From positions 1 to 43,579 of the forward strand of contig CANPTT010000018.1 in NCBI GenBank assembly GCA_947577065.1: 43,579 nt of DNA. Reading direction: 5' to 3'. Under the pieces are notes generated by a model. That model was not told where the DNA came from and ran no database searches. It saw nothing but the letters and a program-made list of their open reading frames with translations. The position numbers and the translations under genes are program-made. Positions 7,145 to 15,036 of this stretch are shown here, one piece after another. Position 1 is the stretch's first letter. The number at the start of each line of letters is the position of its first letter. Source of the DNA: an uncultured Pseudoflavonifractor sp. Lineage in GTDB: Bacteria > Bacillota > Clostridia > Oscillospirales > Oscillospiraceae.

Positions 7145-9789
7145 GCAAGGAACTGCCCAAGGCCTACGAACCCCAGGAGGTGGAAGGCCGTATCTACGAG
7201 ATGTGGGAGAAGGCTGGCTGCTTCCGGGGGCACCGGGACCCCAGCAAGAAGCCTTTCACCATCGTTATGCCGCCCCCCAACGTGACAGGCCAGCTCCATA
7301 TGGGCCACGCCATGGACTGTACCCTCCAAGACATCCTTATCCGCTTCAAGCGGATGGAGGGCTACGCCGCCCTGTGGGTTCCCGGCACCGACCATGCCGG
7401 CATCGCTACCCAGGCCAAGGTGGAGGAGAACCTGCGGGAGACCGAGGGTCTTTCCCGCTACGACCTGGGCCGGGAGAAGTTCCTGGACCGGGTTTGGGAC
7501 TGGAAGCACAAGTACGGCGCCCGCATCGTGGAGCAGCAGAAGAAGCTGGGAGTTTCCTGCGACTGGGACCGGGCTCGGTTCACCATGGATGAGGGCCTTT
7601 CCAAGGCCGTCCGCCATGTGTTCGTGAGCCTTTATAACAAGGACCTTATTTATAAGGGCTCCCGGATCATCAACTGGTGTCCTCACTGCGTCACCGCTCT
7701 CAGCGATGTGGAGGTGGAGTACCAGGACAAGCCCGGCCATCTCTGGCATATCCGCTATCCTATTCAGGGGGAAAAGGATAAGTACGTTATCGTAGCAACC
7801 ACCCGGCCGGAGACTATGCTGGGCGACACCGGTGTGGCGGTGAATCCCGCCGACGAGCGGTACAGGGACATTGTGGGAAAAAAGTGCGTTCTGCCCCTGG
7901 TGGGCCGGGAGATGCCCATTGTGGCCGATGAGTATGTGGACCTGGAATTTGGTACCGGCTGTGTGAAAATGACCCCCGCCCATGACCCCAACGACTTTGA
8001 GGTGGGATTGCGGCACAACCTGGAGACCATCCGGGTTTTGGACGACCACGGCGTGGTGGTGGAGGGCTATGGCCGGTATTTCGGTATGGACCGCTATGAG
8101 GCCCGAAAGGCTATTGTTGCCGACTTGGAGGAGCAGGGGTATTTGGTGAAGGTGGAGAGCCACCAGCACAATGTGGGAACTTGCTCCCGTTGTCACCACG
8201 ACGTGGAACCCCTCATTTCTGCTCAGTGGTTCGTTAAGATGGAGCCCCTGGCCAAAGAGGCCCTCCGAGTGGTAAAGGAGGGGGAGACCAAGTTCGTCCC
8301 CGACCGGTTCTCCAAGACCTATATCAACTGGATGGAGAACGTCCGGGACTGGTGTATCTCCCGCCAGCTCTGGTGGGGACACCGGATCCCTGCCTGGACC
8401 TGTGACGAGTGCGGCAAGCTAACCGTCTCAGAGACCGACCCCACCCAGTGCTGTCACTGTGGAAGTACGCACATTCACCAGGAGGACGACGTGCTGGACA
8501 CCTGGTTTTCCTCCGCCCTGTGGCCCTTCTCCACCCTTGGCTGGCCGGAGGACACCGAGGATCTCAAGTACTTTTATCCCACCGATGTTCTGGTCACTGG
8601 CTATGACATCATCTTCTTTTGGGTGGCCCGGATGATCTTCTCCGCCTGTGAGCATACGGGAAAGCCCCCCTTCCACACGGTGCTCATCCACGGTCTGGTC
8701 CGGGACGACAAGGGCCGGAAGATGTCCAAGTCCCTGGGCAACGGGGTGGATCCTCTGGTGGTGGCCGAACAGTACGGCGCCGACGCCCTGCGCTTTAACC
8801 TGGTGACGGGCAATTCCCCCGGAAACGATATGCGCTTCCTCCCCGAGCGGTGCGAAGCCATGCGGAACTTCGCCAACAAGATCTGGAACGCCAGCCGCTT
8901 TGTTCAGATGAACCTGACCATCGACAAGGTAGCGCTTCCCAAGGAGCTGACTCAGGAGGATAAGTGGATCCTCTCCAAGCTCAATGCCCTCATTCCCGGG
9001 GTCACTGAGAACATGGACGCCTATGAGCTGGGGGTGGCGGCCCAGAAGGTCTATGACTTCATTTGGGACGACTACTGTGACTGGTATATTGAGTTTACCA
9101 AGGCCCGGCTCCAGGGGGAGGATCCCCAGGCCAAAGAGAATGCCCAGAATGTGCTGTGTTACGTCCTTACCGAGACACTGAAGCTCCTTCATCCCTTCAT
9201 GCCCTTCCTCACTGAGGAGATCTGGCAGTCTTTGCCCCATGAGGGGGACTTCCTCATGCTCCAAAGGTGGCCGGAGCGGAAGTCGGAGCTGGACTTCCCG
9301 GCGGAGGAGAAGGCGGTGGACCTGCTCATAGAGGTGACCCGGGCTATCCGGGGCAAGCGGGCGGAGCTGAATGTGCCCCCCTCCAAGAAAGCCCACCTCA
9401 CTATCTCCACGGCGGAGACCGATATCTTTACCCAGGGGATCCCCCTGATGAAACGGCTGGCCTACGCCAGTGACGTGACGGTGACGGGGGTATCTGATGG
9501 TCCCTCCAGCTCTGCCGCCGCCGCTCAGGGCTTAGTGGAGGTCATCACCCACGCTGCCCGGGTCTTTATTCCCCTGGCAGAGCTGGTGGATTTGGAGAAG
9601 GAGAAGGCCCGGATCCAGAAGGAGCTGGACCAGAAGCGGGGTCAGTTGGCCGGGTTGGAGGCAAAACTCCAGAACCCCGGCTTCCTGGCCAAGGCCCCTG
9701 AGCAGGTGGTGGCGGCTGAAAAGGAGCGGTGTGAGACGCTTAAGGCTCTTATTGCGAAGCTGGAGGAGTCCGCCGCCGCAATGGGCTGA
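7141..9789 (+). CDS. valS: Valine-tRNA ligase
   Basis: Class Ia aminoacyl-tRNA synthetase of 882 residues, which charges tRNA-Val and edits misactivated threonine. The HIGH motif appears as HMGH (about 53-56) after PPPNVTGQL, and KMSKS at 527-531. The CP1 editing domain ([16 protein letters not shown] and [13 protein letters not shown]) and the tRNA-binding segment [14 protein letters not shown] are typical of ValRS. A C-terminal coiled-coil arm (about 815-880, [15 protein letters not shown]) is also diagnostic. The ATG at 7141 overlaps the upstream TGA and follows AAGAGGAG by 8 bases; a GTG three codons upstream is possible but has poorer spacing. It appears to be the last gene of the T-box operon. 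Confidence 0.97.
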   Translation: MSKELPKAYEPQEVEGRIYEMWEKAGCFRGHRDPSKKPFTIVMPPPNVTGQLHMGHAMDCTLQDILIRFKRMEGYAALWVPGTDHAGIATQAKVEENLRETEGLSRYDLGREKFLDRVWDWKHKYGARIVEQQKKLGVSCDWDRARFTMDEGLSKAVRHVFVSLYNKDLIYKGSRIINWCPHCVTALSDVEVEYQDKPGHLWHIRYPIQGEKDKYVIVATTRPETMLGDTGVAVNPADERYRDIVGKKCVLPLVGREMPIVADEYVDLEFGTGCVKMTPAHDPNDFEVGLRHNLETIRVLDDHGVVVEGYGRYFGMDRYEARKAIVADLEEQGYLVKVESHQHNVGTCSRCHHDVEPLISAQWFVKMEPLAKEALRVVKEGETKFVPDRFSKTYINWMENVRDWCISRQLWWGHRIPAWTCDECGKLTVSETDPTQCCHCGSTHIHQEDDVLDTWFSSALWPFSTLGWPEDTEDLKYFYPTDVLVTGYDIIFFWVARMIFSACEHTGKPPFHTVLIHGLVRDDKGRKMSKSLGNGVDPLVVAEQYGADALRFNLVTGNSPGNDMRFLPERCEAMRNFANKIWNASRFVQMNLTIDKVALPKELTQEDKWILSKLNALIPGVTENMDAYELGVAAQKVYDFIWDDYCDWYIEFTKARLQGEDPQAKENAQNVLCYVLTETLKLLHPFMPFLTEEIWQSLPHEGDFLMLQRWPERKSELDFPAEEKAVDLLIEVTRAIRGKRAELNVPPSKKAHLTISTAETDIFTQGIPLMKRLAYASDVTVTGVSDGPSSSAAAAQGLVEVITHAARVFIPLAELVDLEKEKARIQKELDQKRGQLAGLEAKLQNPGFLAKAPEQVVAAEKERCETLKALIAKLEESAAAMG

Positions 9790-9827
9790 GTTGTAACCAT
9801 TTGAGAGCTTTTGTCATAATTTTGTTG

Positions 9828-9856
9828 TTGTGTGTTTGAGCGAGAGTGGATAGAAT
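9828..9856 (+). promoter_or_regulatory. Possible promoter of the IseA-like lipoprotein
   Basis: TTGTGT (9828-9833), 17 bases, TAGAAT (9851-9856). Both boxes differ from consensus, but position and spacing suit the lipoprotein gene that starts at 9900. Confidence 0.4.
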
Positions 9857-9899
9857 AGGGTAGAGAGAGGGATTGTCCGCCCAAAGGAGGGGCATATCC

Positions 9900-10727
9900 A
9901 TGAAAAAAAATCTCATACTCATATTTGCCGTTCTGGCCTTTGGGCTGGCGGCCTGTGGTCAACTGGCGGAGGAGGCGACTCCGTCCGCCGTACCCACATC
10001 CAGCCCACAGCCTACGGCCATAGTGACCGCTGCCGTTACACCTGCGGCATCGGCCACGGTCACGCCGGCGGTAATTTCCACACCAGAGCCTGCTCCCACA
10101 GCGGTCGTCACCTCGCCCGTTCCTATGCCGACGTTGACGCCCAAGCCGATTCCTGAGCCAAAGCCGACGGCAGCCCCCACTCCGGAACCTGCTGTTGAGC
10201 CCACAGCAGAGCCGGAGCCGTCCCCCACCCCGGAGTTGCCTTCTCGCCCTACAGATGAGGAGGTGCTGGCTGCGTACCGGGCGGCTTGCGAGGCGTACAA
10301 TTGGTTCGCGGTGAAGACATTGGACGCCCATCAGGACGAGAAGGTGGAGCTGGATGGAGCTCTCTATGCGAAGGTGGCCGATGAGCGTTTTCCCAATATG
10401 GACAGTTTGCGGGGCTATTTAAAGACCCTGTTCTCCGATGAGGTGGTGGATAATTTGCTGCCTCTGGACGGACAACAGTATGTGGAAATCAACGGTCAGC
10501 TCTATGTAAGAGAGGGAGCGCGAGGGACCGACGTTACCAAAGGGGCATTGACCCTGTCGGTGGAGTGGCCTCTGGAGAGTGAACCGGTGAGTTGTATCGT
10601 CCGGGCGGAGGTAGAGCTGCTGGACGCAGAGACGCTCTCCGCAGTGGTGGGGAGGGAAGTCCATGAGTTTCCCTATCAAAGGGTGGGAGATAAATGGGTC
10701 TTTACCTGGTTTGCTCCCATTTATTGA
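9900..10727 (+). CDS. Lipoprotein with Pro/Thr-rich linker and IseA-like domain
   Basis: A 275-residue secreted lipoprotein. The signal peptide ends in the lipobox LAAC, with Cys19 as the lipidated residue. Residues about 25-117 are a low-complexity Pro/Thr/Ala/Glu linker with repeated TP, EP and PTA units, a typical wall-spanning spacer. The C-terminal domain (about 118-275; AAYRAACEAYNWF..., LYAKVADERFPNMDSLRGYLKTLF, then INGQLYVREGARG) resembles the IseA family, whose Bacillus member inhibits cell-wall DL-endopeptidases. I infer a role at the cell surface, perhaps restraining NlpC/P60 hydrolases such as the one at 16.6 kb. The ATG at 9900 follows AAAGGAGGGG. A strong terminator follows at 10757. 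Confidence 0.78.
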   Translation: MKKNLILIFAVLAFGLAACGQLAEEATPSAVPTSSPQPTAIVTAAVTPAASATVTPAVISTPEPAPTAVVTSPVPMPTLTPKPIPEPKPTAAPTPEPAVEPTAEPEPSPTPELPSRPTDEEVLAAYRAACEAYNWFAVKTLDAHQDEKVELDGALYAKVADERFPNMDSLRGYLKTLFSDEVVDNLLPLDGQQYVEINGQLYVREGARGTDVTKGALTLSVEWPLESEPVSCIVRAEVELLDAETLSAVVGREVHEFPYQRVGDKWVFTWFAPIY

Positions 10728-10756
10728 CAAAATATATAAAGGAAACAAGCTATAAT
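10724..10756 (+). promoter_or_regulatory. Possible spoIIAA promoter overlapping a terminator
   Basis: TATAAT (10751-10756) touches the first base of the terminator stem that follows. TTGACA lies at 10724-10729, but the spacer is 21 bases, too long for a classical sigma-A promoter. I see no good sigma-H pattern. Transcription from this -10 would begin near 10763, inside the stem. Confidence 0.35.
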
Positions 10757-10793
10757 CGCTGTATACCAAATGTTGGTATACAGCGATTTTTTT
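10757..10793 (+). terminator. Terminator after the IseA-like lipoprotein gene
   Basis: A perfect 13-bp stem (CGCTGTATACCAA at 10757-10769, complement at 10773-10785) with a 3-base loop, then A and seven Ts. It lies 30 bases before the spoIIAA ATG. Confidence 0.9.
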
Positions 10794-10822
10794 ATATACG
10801 TCAAAGAAAAGGAGGGCCTCCT

Positions 10823-11131
10823 ATGCCTGTAAGCTGTATGGAAACGGGTCAAACCCTGACGGCCAAGATCGCCGGGGAGGTGGATCACCACGCCGCCAAG
10901 GATTTGATGGCCCAGCTGGGCAGGGAAATCGACGCCGCTTTGCCCCAAAGTCTGGAATTGGATCTTGGCGGAGTCAGTTTTATGGACTCATCGGGCATTG
11001 CCGTGGTGTTGCGAAGCTATAAACGGATGAAGGAACTGGGAGGAGGCATGACCCTCCGTCAGGTGCCTCCCCATGCCGCAAAGGTGCTGCGGGCGGCTGG
11101 GGTGGACAAGCTCATACCCTTTTTAAATTAA
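10823..11131 (+). CDS. spoIIAA: Anti-sigma-F factor antagonist SpoIIAA
   Basis: A 102-residue STAS-domain protein. In sporulating Firmicutes it binds SpoIIAB when unphosphorylated and thereby frees sigma-F in the forespore. The phosphorylation motif is seen as FMDSSGIAV (D55-S56-S57-G58); the second Ser corresponds to the Bacillus phosphoserine. The conserved LELDLGGVSFMDSSG block and the following VVLRSYKRMK helix are typical. The ATG at 10823 lies 6 bases after GGAGGGCC. First gene of the spoIIAA-spoIIAB-sigF unit; 13 bases separate it from spoIIAB. Confidence 0.95.
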   Translation: MPVSCMETGQTLTAKIAGEVDHHAAKDLMAQLGREIDAALPQSLELDLGGVSFMDSSGIAVVLRSYKRMKELGGGMTLRQVPPHAAKVLRAAGVDKLIPFLN

Positions 11132-11144
11132 GGAGGACATACAT

Positions 11145-11582
11145 ATGAAGCCGATCAATGAGGCAAAAATGACCTTTTTAAGCCGCAGTACTAACGAGGG
11201 CTTTGCCCGGACAGCGGCGGCCTGCTTTGCCGCCCAGCTGGATCCCACGCTGGATGAGATCAATGACATCAAGACGGCGGTCAGCGAGGCCGTGACCAAC
11301 TGTATTGTCCACGCCTATCCGGACAGATTAGGGGTAGTCTCTATGCGGCTGAGACTTTTTGAGGACAACACGTTGGAGATCGTCATCAAGGATTCCGGGG
11401 TGGGCATACCTGATGTGGATAGGGCCCGAAAGCCTCTCTATACTACGGGAGGCGCAGACCGTTCCGGCATGGGCTTTACTATTATGGAGAGCTTTATGGA
11501 CACGTTGAAGGTCCGGTCCGTTCAGGAGAAGGGGACTACAGTGACCATGCGCCGCCGGGTCTCCAGGCGGTTGGGAGGATGA
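11145..11582 (+). CDS. spoIIAB: Anti-sigma-F factor SpoIIAB
   Basis: A 145-residue GHKL-fold serine kinase and anti-sigma factor. It holds sigma-F inactive and phosphorylates SpoIIAA. Bergerat-fold motifs are intact: N box E48-A-V-T-N52 with H56, G1 box D83-S-G-V-G87, and G2 box SGMGFTIM (about 107-114). The length matches the Bacillus and Clostridium homologues. RBS AAGGAGG lies 7 bases before the ATG. Its TGA overlaps the sigF ATG (ATGA), so anti-sigma and sigma factor are produced together. Confidence 0.95.
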   Translation: MKPINEAKMTFLSRSTNEGFARTAAACFAAQLDPTLDEINDIKTAVSEAVTNCIVHAYPDRLGVVSMRLRLFEDNTLEIVIKDSGVGIPDVDRARKPLYTTGGADRSGMGFTIMESFMDTLKVRSVQEKGTTVTMRRRVSRRLGG

Positions 11583-12286
11583 GCGCGGATACTCTGTCCC
11601 TGCTGGAGGCGGCCAGGGAGGGAGATAACACCGCCTGCGGGCGGCTTCTGGAGGAAAATGATCGTCTTGTGTGGAGTGTGGTCCGCCGCTATTTTGGAAG
11701 AGGAGTGGATCCGGAGGATCTGTATCAGCTGGGATGTTTGGGATTTGTGAAGGCGGTCCGGGGTTTTGACCCCGCTTTCGGGTGTCAATTTTCTACCTAT
11801 GCCGTACCAAAAATCGCCGGGGAGATCAGGCGCTTCCTTCGGGATGATGGAGCGGTAAAGGTGAGTCGGGGGCTTCGGGAACGGGGGGGGAGTATCCAGA
11901 AAGCCCGGGATAAACTTCAGACAGCCTTGGGGAGGGAACCGACCCTTTCAGAGCTGGCGGAAGAGACCGGTCTGGAGCCGGAGGATATTGCCGCGGCGGA
12001 GACCGCCAATGCTCCGGTATCATCGCTCCAGATGGATATAGGGGACGGACTTACTTTGGAGCAGCTTGTAGGGGATGAGGGAATGGAGGAGGGGCTTCTG
12101 GAGCGGATGGCCCTTCGGGAGGCGATCCAAACCCTGTCTGAGCGGGAGCGGCAGGTGATAGAGCTGCGATACTTCCGATGCCTGACTCAGGACAAAACGG
12201 CAAAGATCTTAAAGGTAAGTCAGGTCCAGGTCTCCCGCATTGAACGAAAGGCCATGGATCACCTGCGGGAGCGGCTGTTGGAATAG
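11579..12286 (+). CDS. sigF: Forespore RNA polymerase sigma factor F
   Basis: A 235-residue sigma-70 family factor of the sporulation SigF/SigG/SigB group. Region 2 contains EDLYQLGCLGFVKAVRGFDP and FSTYAVPKIAGEIRRFLRDD; region 3 has PTLSELAEETGL; region 4 ends in SERERQVIELRYF and the helix-turn-helix DKTAKILKVSQVQVSRIERKA. There is no pro-sequence, which fits SigF rather than SigE or SigK; regulation is through SpoIIAB, encoded just upstream. The unusual glycine run RERGGSIQKA after region 2.4 is in frame. The spoVA genes often found downstream are absent; an unrelated glycosyltransferase operon follows. Confidence 0.95.
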   Translation: MSADTLSLLEAAREGDNTACGRLLEENDRLVWSVVRRYFGRGVDPEDLYQLGCLGFVKAVRGFDPAFGCQFSTYAVPKIAGEIRRFLRDDGAVKVSRGLRERGGSIQKARDKLQTALGREPTLSELAEETGLEPEDIAAAETANAPVSSLQMDIGDGLTLEQLVGDEGMEEGLLERMALREAIQTLSERERQVIELRYFRCLTQDKTAKILKVSQVQVSRIERKAMDHLRERLLE

Positions 12287-12383
12287 GGAGGTCACAGAGC
12301 AGTGCTTATGCTTTGTGGCTTCCCTTTTTTGGCGAAATGGGGTATAATGTTTTAAAGCAAGCGGAAAAAGAGGAGTTGATCCC

Positions 12384-13337
12384 ATGAAGGATATTCTATA
12401 CATCGTCGTACCCTGTTACAACGAGGAGGAGGTCCTGCCCGAGACCTCCAAGAGATTGAAGGAAAAGGTAGAAAGCCTTGTTAGCCAGGGGAAGGTGAGC
12501 GAAAAGAGTCGGATCCTCTTTGTCAACGACGGCTCAAAAGACCGGACCTGGGAGCTGATATCCTCTCTCCATCAGGCCGATCCTATCTTTTTCGGGGTAG
12601 ATCTGACCCGGAACCGGGGCCATCAGAACGCTCTTTTGGCAGGGCTGATGACCGCTAAGGACCGCTGTGATATGGCCATTTCCATGGACGCCGACCTTCA
12701 GGACGATGTGGACGCGGTGGACCGAATGGTGGAGGAGTATTACGCGGGCTGTGATATCGTCTATGGAGTCCGTTCCTCCCGGAAAAAGGACACTTTCTTT
12801 AAGCGCTTTACCGCTGAGGGATTCTACCGGGTCATGAATCTGATGGGGGCTGAGACGGTGTTCAACCACGCCGACTATCGCCTCATGTCCAAGCGGGCCC
12901 TGGAGGGACTGGCGGAGTTTAAAGAGGTGAACCTTTTCCTCCGCGGTATGGTGCCTATGGTTGGCTATCGTACAGGGACGGTGGAGTATGAGCGGGGGGA
13001 GCGGTTTGCGGGGGAGAGCAAATATCCCCTCAAAAAAATGCTGGCCTTTGCCATGGAAGGGATCACCAGCCTGTCCACCAAGCCCCTGAAGATGATCACC
13101 GGACTGGGCTTTTTCATTTTTCTGGTAAGCATCGCCATGCTCATCTACTCTGTGATCCGCTGGGCCATGGGGGAGACCATCATTGGCTGGGCCAGCGTCA
13201 TCTGCTCGGTGTGGGCCATCGGCGGGCTGATCCTCCTGTCCCTGGGGATCATCGGGGAGTATATCGGAAAGATCTACCTGGAGACCAAGGCCCGTCCCCG
13301 GTTTCTCATCCGGGAGGTGCTGGACGATGAAAAATAA
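12384..13337 (+). CDS. Polyprenyl-phosphate glycosyltransferase, GT2 (GtrB/DPM1-like)
   Basis: A 317-residue membrane-anchored GT2 enzyme that moves a sugar from a nucleotide donor to undecaprenyl phosphate on the cytoplasmic face. Motifs: IVVPCYNEEEVLPETS at the N-terminus, the metal-binding region SMDADLQDDVD (about 99-108), and YRLMSKRAL before an ER-rich active-site segment. Two transmembrane helices (about 233-255 and 265-290) end the protein, as in GtrB, CsbB and YkoT. It overlaps the following gtrA-like gene by 11 bases, the usual GtrB-GtrA pairing. The sugar cannot be deduced. A TATAAT -10 box at 12343-12348 lies upstream, without a convincing -35. Confidence 0.93.
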   Translation: MKDILYIVVPCYNEEEVLPETSKRLKEKVESLVSQGKVSEKSRILFVNDGSKDRTWELISSLHQADPIFFGVDLTRNRGHQNALLAGLMTAKDRCDMAISMDADLQDDVDAVDRMVEEYYAGCDIVYGVRSSRKKDTFFKRFTAEGFYRVMNLMGAETVFNHADYRLMSKRALEGLAEFKEVNLFLRGMVPMVGYRTGTVEYERGERFAGESKYPLKKMLAFAMEGITSLSTKPLKMITGLGFFIFLVSIAMLIYSVIRWAMGETIIGWASVICSVWAIGGLILLSLGIIGEYIGKIYLETKARPRFLIREVLDDEK

Positions 13338-13734
13338 GCTCTTGGACGCCTCCATCCCCAAATTTCTGCTGGTGGGGGTGGGGAATACCCTCCTTTCCGC
13401 CGTCCTTATGATCCTGCTGGAGGGCCTGGGCTACTGGTCCTCCACCGCCATCGCCTATGTGGCCGGGGCGGTGATGAGTTTCTTTCTCAACCGGAGATTT
13501 ACCTTTCAAAGCCGGGAGACCATGGGCCGCTCGGCGGTAAAATTTGCCCTCAACGTGGCGGTGTGCTATGTTCTGGCCTATTCCATCGCCCAGCCCCTGG
13601 GCGGGACGGTCCTGGGGGCCATGGGCCTCACCGGTATCTGGTTGGAACGGCTCACCAAGCTGGGAGGTATGGGTCTCTACACGGTTCTGAACTACTTTGG
13701 CCAGAGGTTTTTCGCCTTCCAAAAGAAATCGTAG
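13327..13734 (+). CDS. GtrA-family membrane protein
   Basis: A 135-residue protein with four hydrophobic helices and the GtrA-family pattern: KFLLVGVGNTLLS in helix 1, SFFLNRRFTFQS after helix 2, and NYFGQRFFAFQ at the C-terminus. GtrA proteins are proposed to flip polyprenyl-phosphate-linked sugars across the membrane. It starts inside the end of the GT2 gene (11-base overlap), with the Shine-Dalgarno sequence GGGAGG inside the GT2 reading frame. Confidence 0.92.
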   Translation: MKNKLLDASIPKFLLVGVGNTLLSAVLMILLEGLGYWSSTAIAYVAGAVMSFFLNRRFTFQSRETMGRSAVKFALNVAVCYVLAYSIAQPLGGTVLGAMGLTGIWLERLTKLGGMGLYTVLNYFGQRFFAFQKKS

Positions 13735-13786
13735 GGCGGAGGTTTGCCCCCGCCGCCTGTTCCACTTGAAGAGAAAGGAGACACCC

Positions 13787-14074
13787 ATGAAAAAAAGATG
13801 GTTGGTCACCGCTCTCTTTGCCCTGACCCTCTGCCTCTGTGCAACTTCCGCCCAGGCCGCCGTGACCATAGAACAGGTCCTCCTGTTGGATGAAAATCTG
13901 AATATGCTGAAAACGGTTGATTTTGACACGTATACCACCAGCCTTGGATACCGGGACGGGGTCTGCTACGTCAATGTGACGGGGTGCCTGTACCGCTCCG
14001 CTGACGGCGGCAGGACCTGGGAGGAAACGGATATTGGGCAGGTGTATTCCTGCCTCCAGGAACAGAAGGTGTAA
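13787..14074 (+). CDS. Short secreted protein with one Asp-box
   Basis: A 95-residue protein with a clear signal peptide (KKR, then a hydrophobic core to about residue 20, cleavage likely after AQA). The mature part contains a single BNR/Asp-box-like motif, SADGGRTW, near residues 76-83 and ends 12 residues later. Asp-boxes normally repeat in beta-propeller proteins several hundred residues long, so this looks like the first blade of a shortened protein, or a small product of its own. AAAGGAG lies 8 bases before the ATG. It ends 4 bases before the radical SAM gene and may be co-transcribed with gtrB-gtrA. Function unknown. Confidence 0.6.
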   Translation: MKKRWLVTALFALTLCLCATSAQAAVTIEQVLLLDENLNMLKTVDFDTYTTSLGYRDGVCYVNVTGCLYRSADGGRTWEETDIGQVYSCLQEQKV

Positions 14075-14078
14075 GGCC

Positions 14079-14966
14079 ATGGAATATATCCCCGCCAAAC
14101 ACATCCTCACCCGCAATAAGTCCACCGACTGGTTCGGCACCGACCACACCATGAACCTATACCGGGGCTGCCCCCACGGCTGTATTTACTGCGACAGCCG
14201 CAGCGAGTGCTACGGAGACGACGACTTTGACCGGGTGAAGGTGAAGGAAAAGGCTTTGGAACTTCTACGGAATGAGCTACGGCGTAAGGTGAAGCCTGCC
14301 TTTATCGCCATGGGCTCCATGTCCGACCCCTATAACCCCCTGGAAAAAGAGCTGGAGCTGACCCGAAAGGCTCTGATGCTCATCCATGCCTATGAGTGTG
14401 GGGGGGCGGTGTGCACCAAGTCGGACCTGATCCTCCGGGACGCCGACCTCTATGCCGATATTCAGGCCCGGTCTCCGGTGATCTGCAAGCTGACCGTGAC
14501 TACCACCGATGACGCCCTGGCCTCGAAGATAGAGCCGGGGGCGCCCAGCCCCTCTCGGCGGCTGAGGGCACTGGAAGGCCTGTCCCAAAGGGGAATATTC
14601 GCGGGGATCGTTCTGATGCCGGTGCTGCCCTTTTTGGGGGATAGGGAGGAGAACGTTCTGGCGGTGGTGGACGCCGCCGCCCAGGCTGGCGCCCGGTTCG
14701 TCTATCCCGCCTTCGGCATGACCCTTCGAGACCGGCAGCGGGCCTACTATTATGAACAGCTTGTCCGCCACTTTCCCGGCGTGAGGGAGAAGTATGCGAA
14801 GCAGTACGGAGATCGGTACTGGTGTGTCAGTCCCAGAGCAAAAGAACTGTGGGCGGCGTTCTCCCGGCGGTGCGGGGAGCGGGGACTTCTCTATGAAATG
14901 AAGCACATCATCTCCGCCGCCAAGCGGCCATATGGGGATACCCAACTCACCTTCTTCGATATGTAG
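14079..14966 (+). CDS. SPL-like radical SAM protein
   Basis: A 295-residue radical SAM protein of the spore-photolyase-like (Rv2578c / SplB-related) group. The Fe-S cluster motif CX3CX2C is seen as C31-PHG-C35-IY-C38, preceded by NLYRGCPHGC, which is typical. A GSMSDPYNPLE stretch (about 86-96) and TTDDALASKIEPGAPSPSRR match the SAM-binding parts of this group. True spore photolyase has a Cys near the C-terminus that donates a hydrogen; here C268 (RRCGERGL) is the only late candidate besides C248, so spore-photoproduct repair is possible but not shown. The ATG at 14079 follows the preceding TAA by 4 bases, with AAGGTGTAAGG as the likely RBS. Confidence 0.85.
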   Translation: MEYIPAKHILTRNKSTDWFGTDHTMNLYRGCPHGCIYCDSRSECYGDDDFDRVKVKEKALELLRNELRRKVKPAFIAMGSMSDPYNPLEKELELTRKALMLIHAYECGGAVCTKSDLILRDADLYADIQARSPVICKLTVTTTDDALASKIEPGAPSPSRRLRALEGLSQRGIFAGIVLMPVLPFLGDREENVLAVVDAAAQAGARFVYPAFGMTLRDRQRAYYYEQLVRHFPGVREKYAKQYGDRYWCVSPRAKELWAAFSRRCGERGLLYEMKHIISAAKRPYGDTQLTFFDM

Positions 14967-15036
14967 CGGGGACGGCTCAGGCCGCCTCCGCTCTCTTTTG
15001 GCTCCTCTTAGGTGTGCTTTATGGGTTTTCCTTTTG

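Noticed and set aside
9960-10245. Short repeats in the lipoprotein gene, considered as a CRISPR or tandem repeat
   Set aside because: They are imperfect codons for a Pro/Thr/Ala linker, with no regular spacing or spacers.
13735-13760. G+C-rich hairpin after the GtrA-like gene
   Set aside because: No T-run follows and the next gene starts within 30 bases; it may be chance in G+C-rich DNA.
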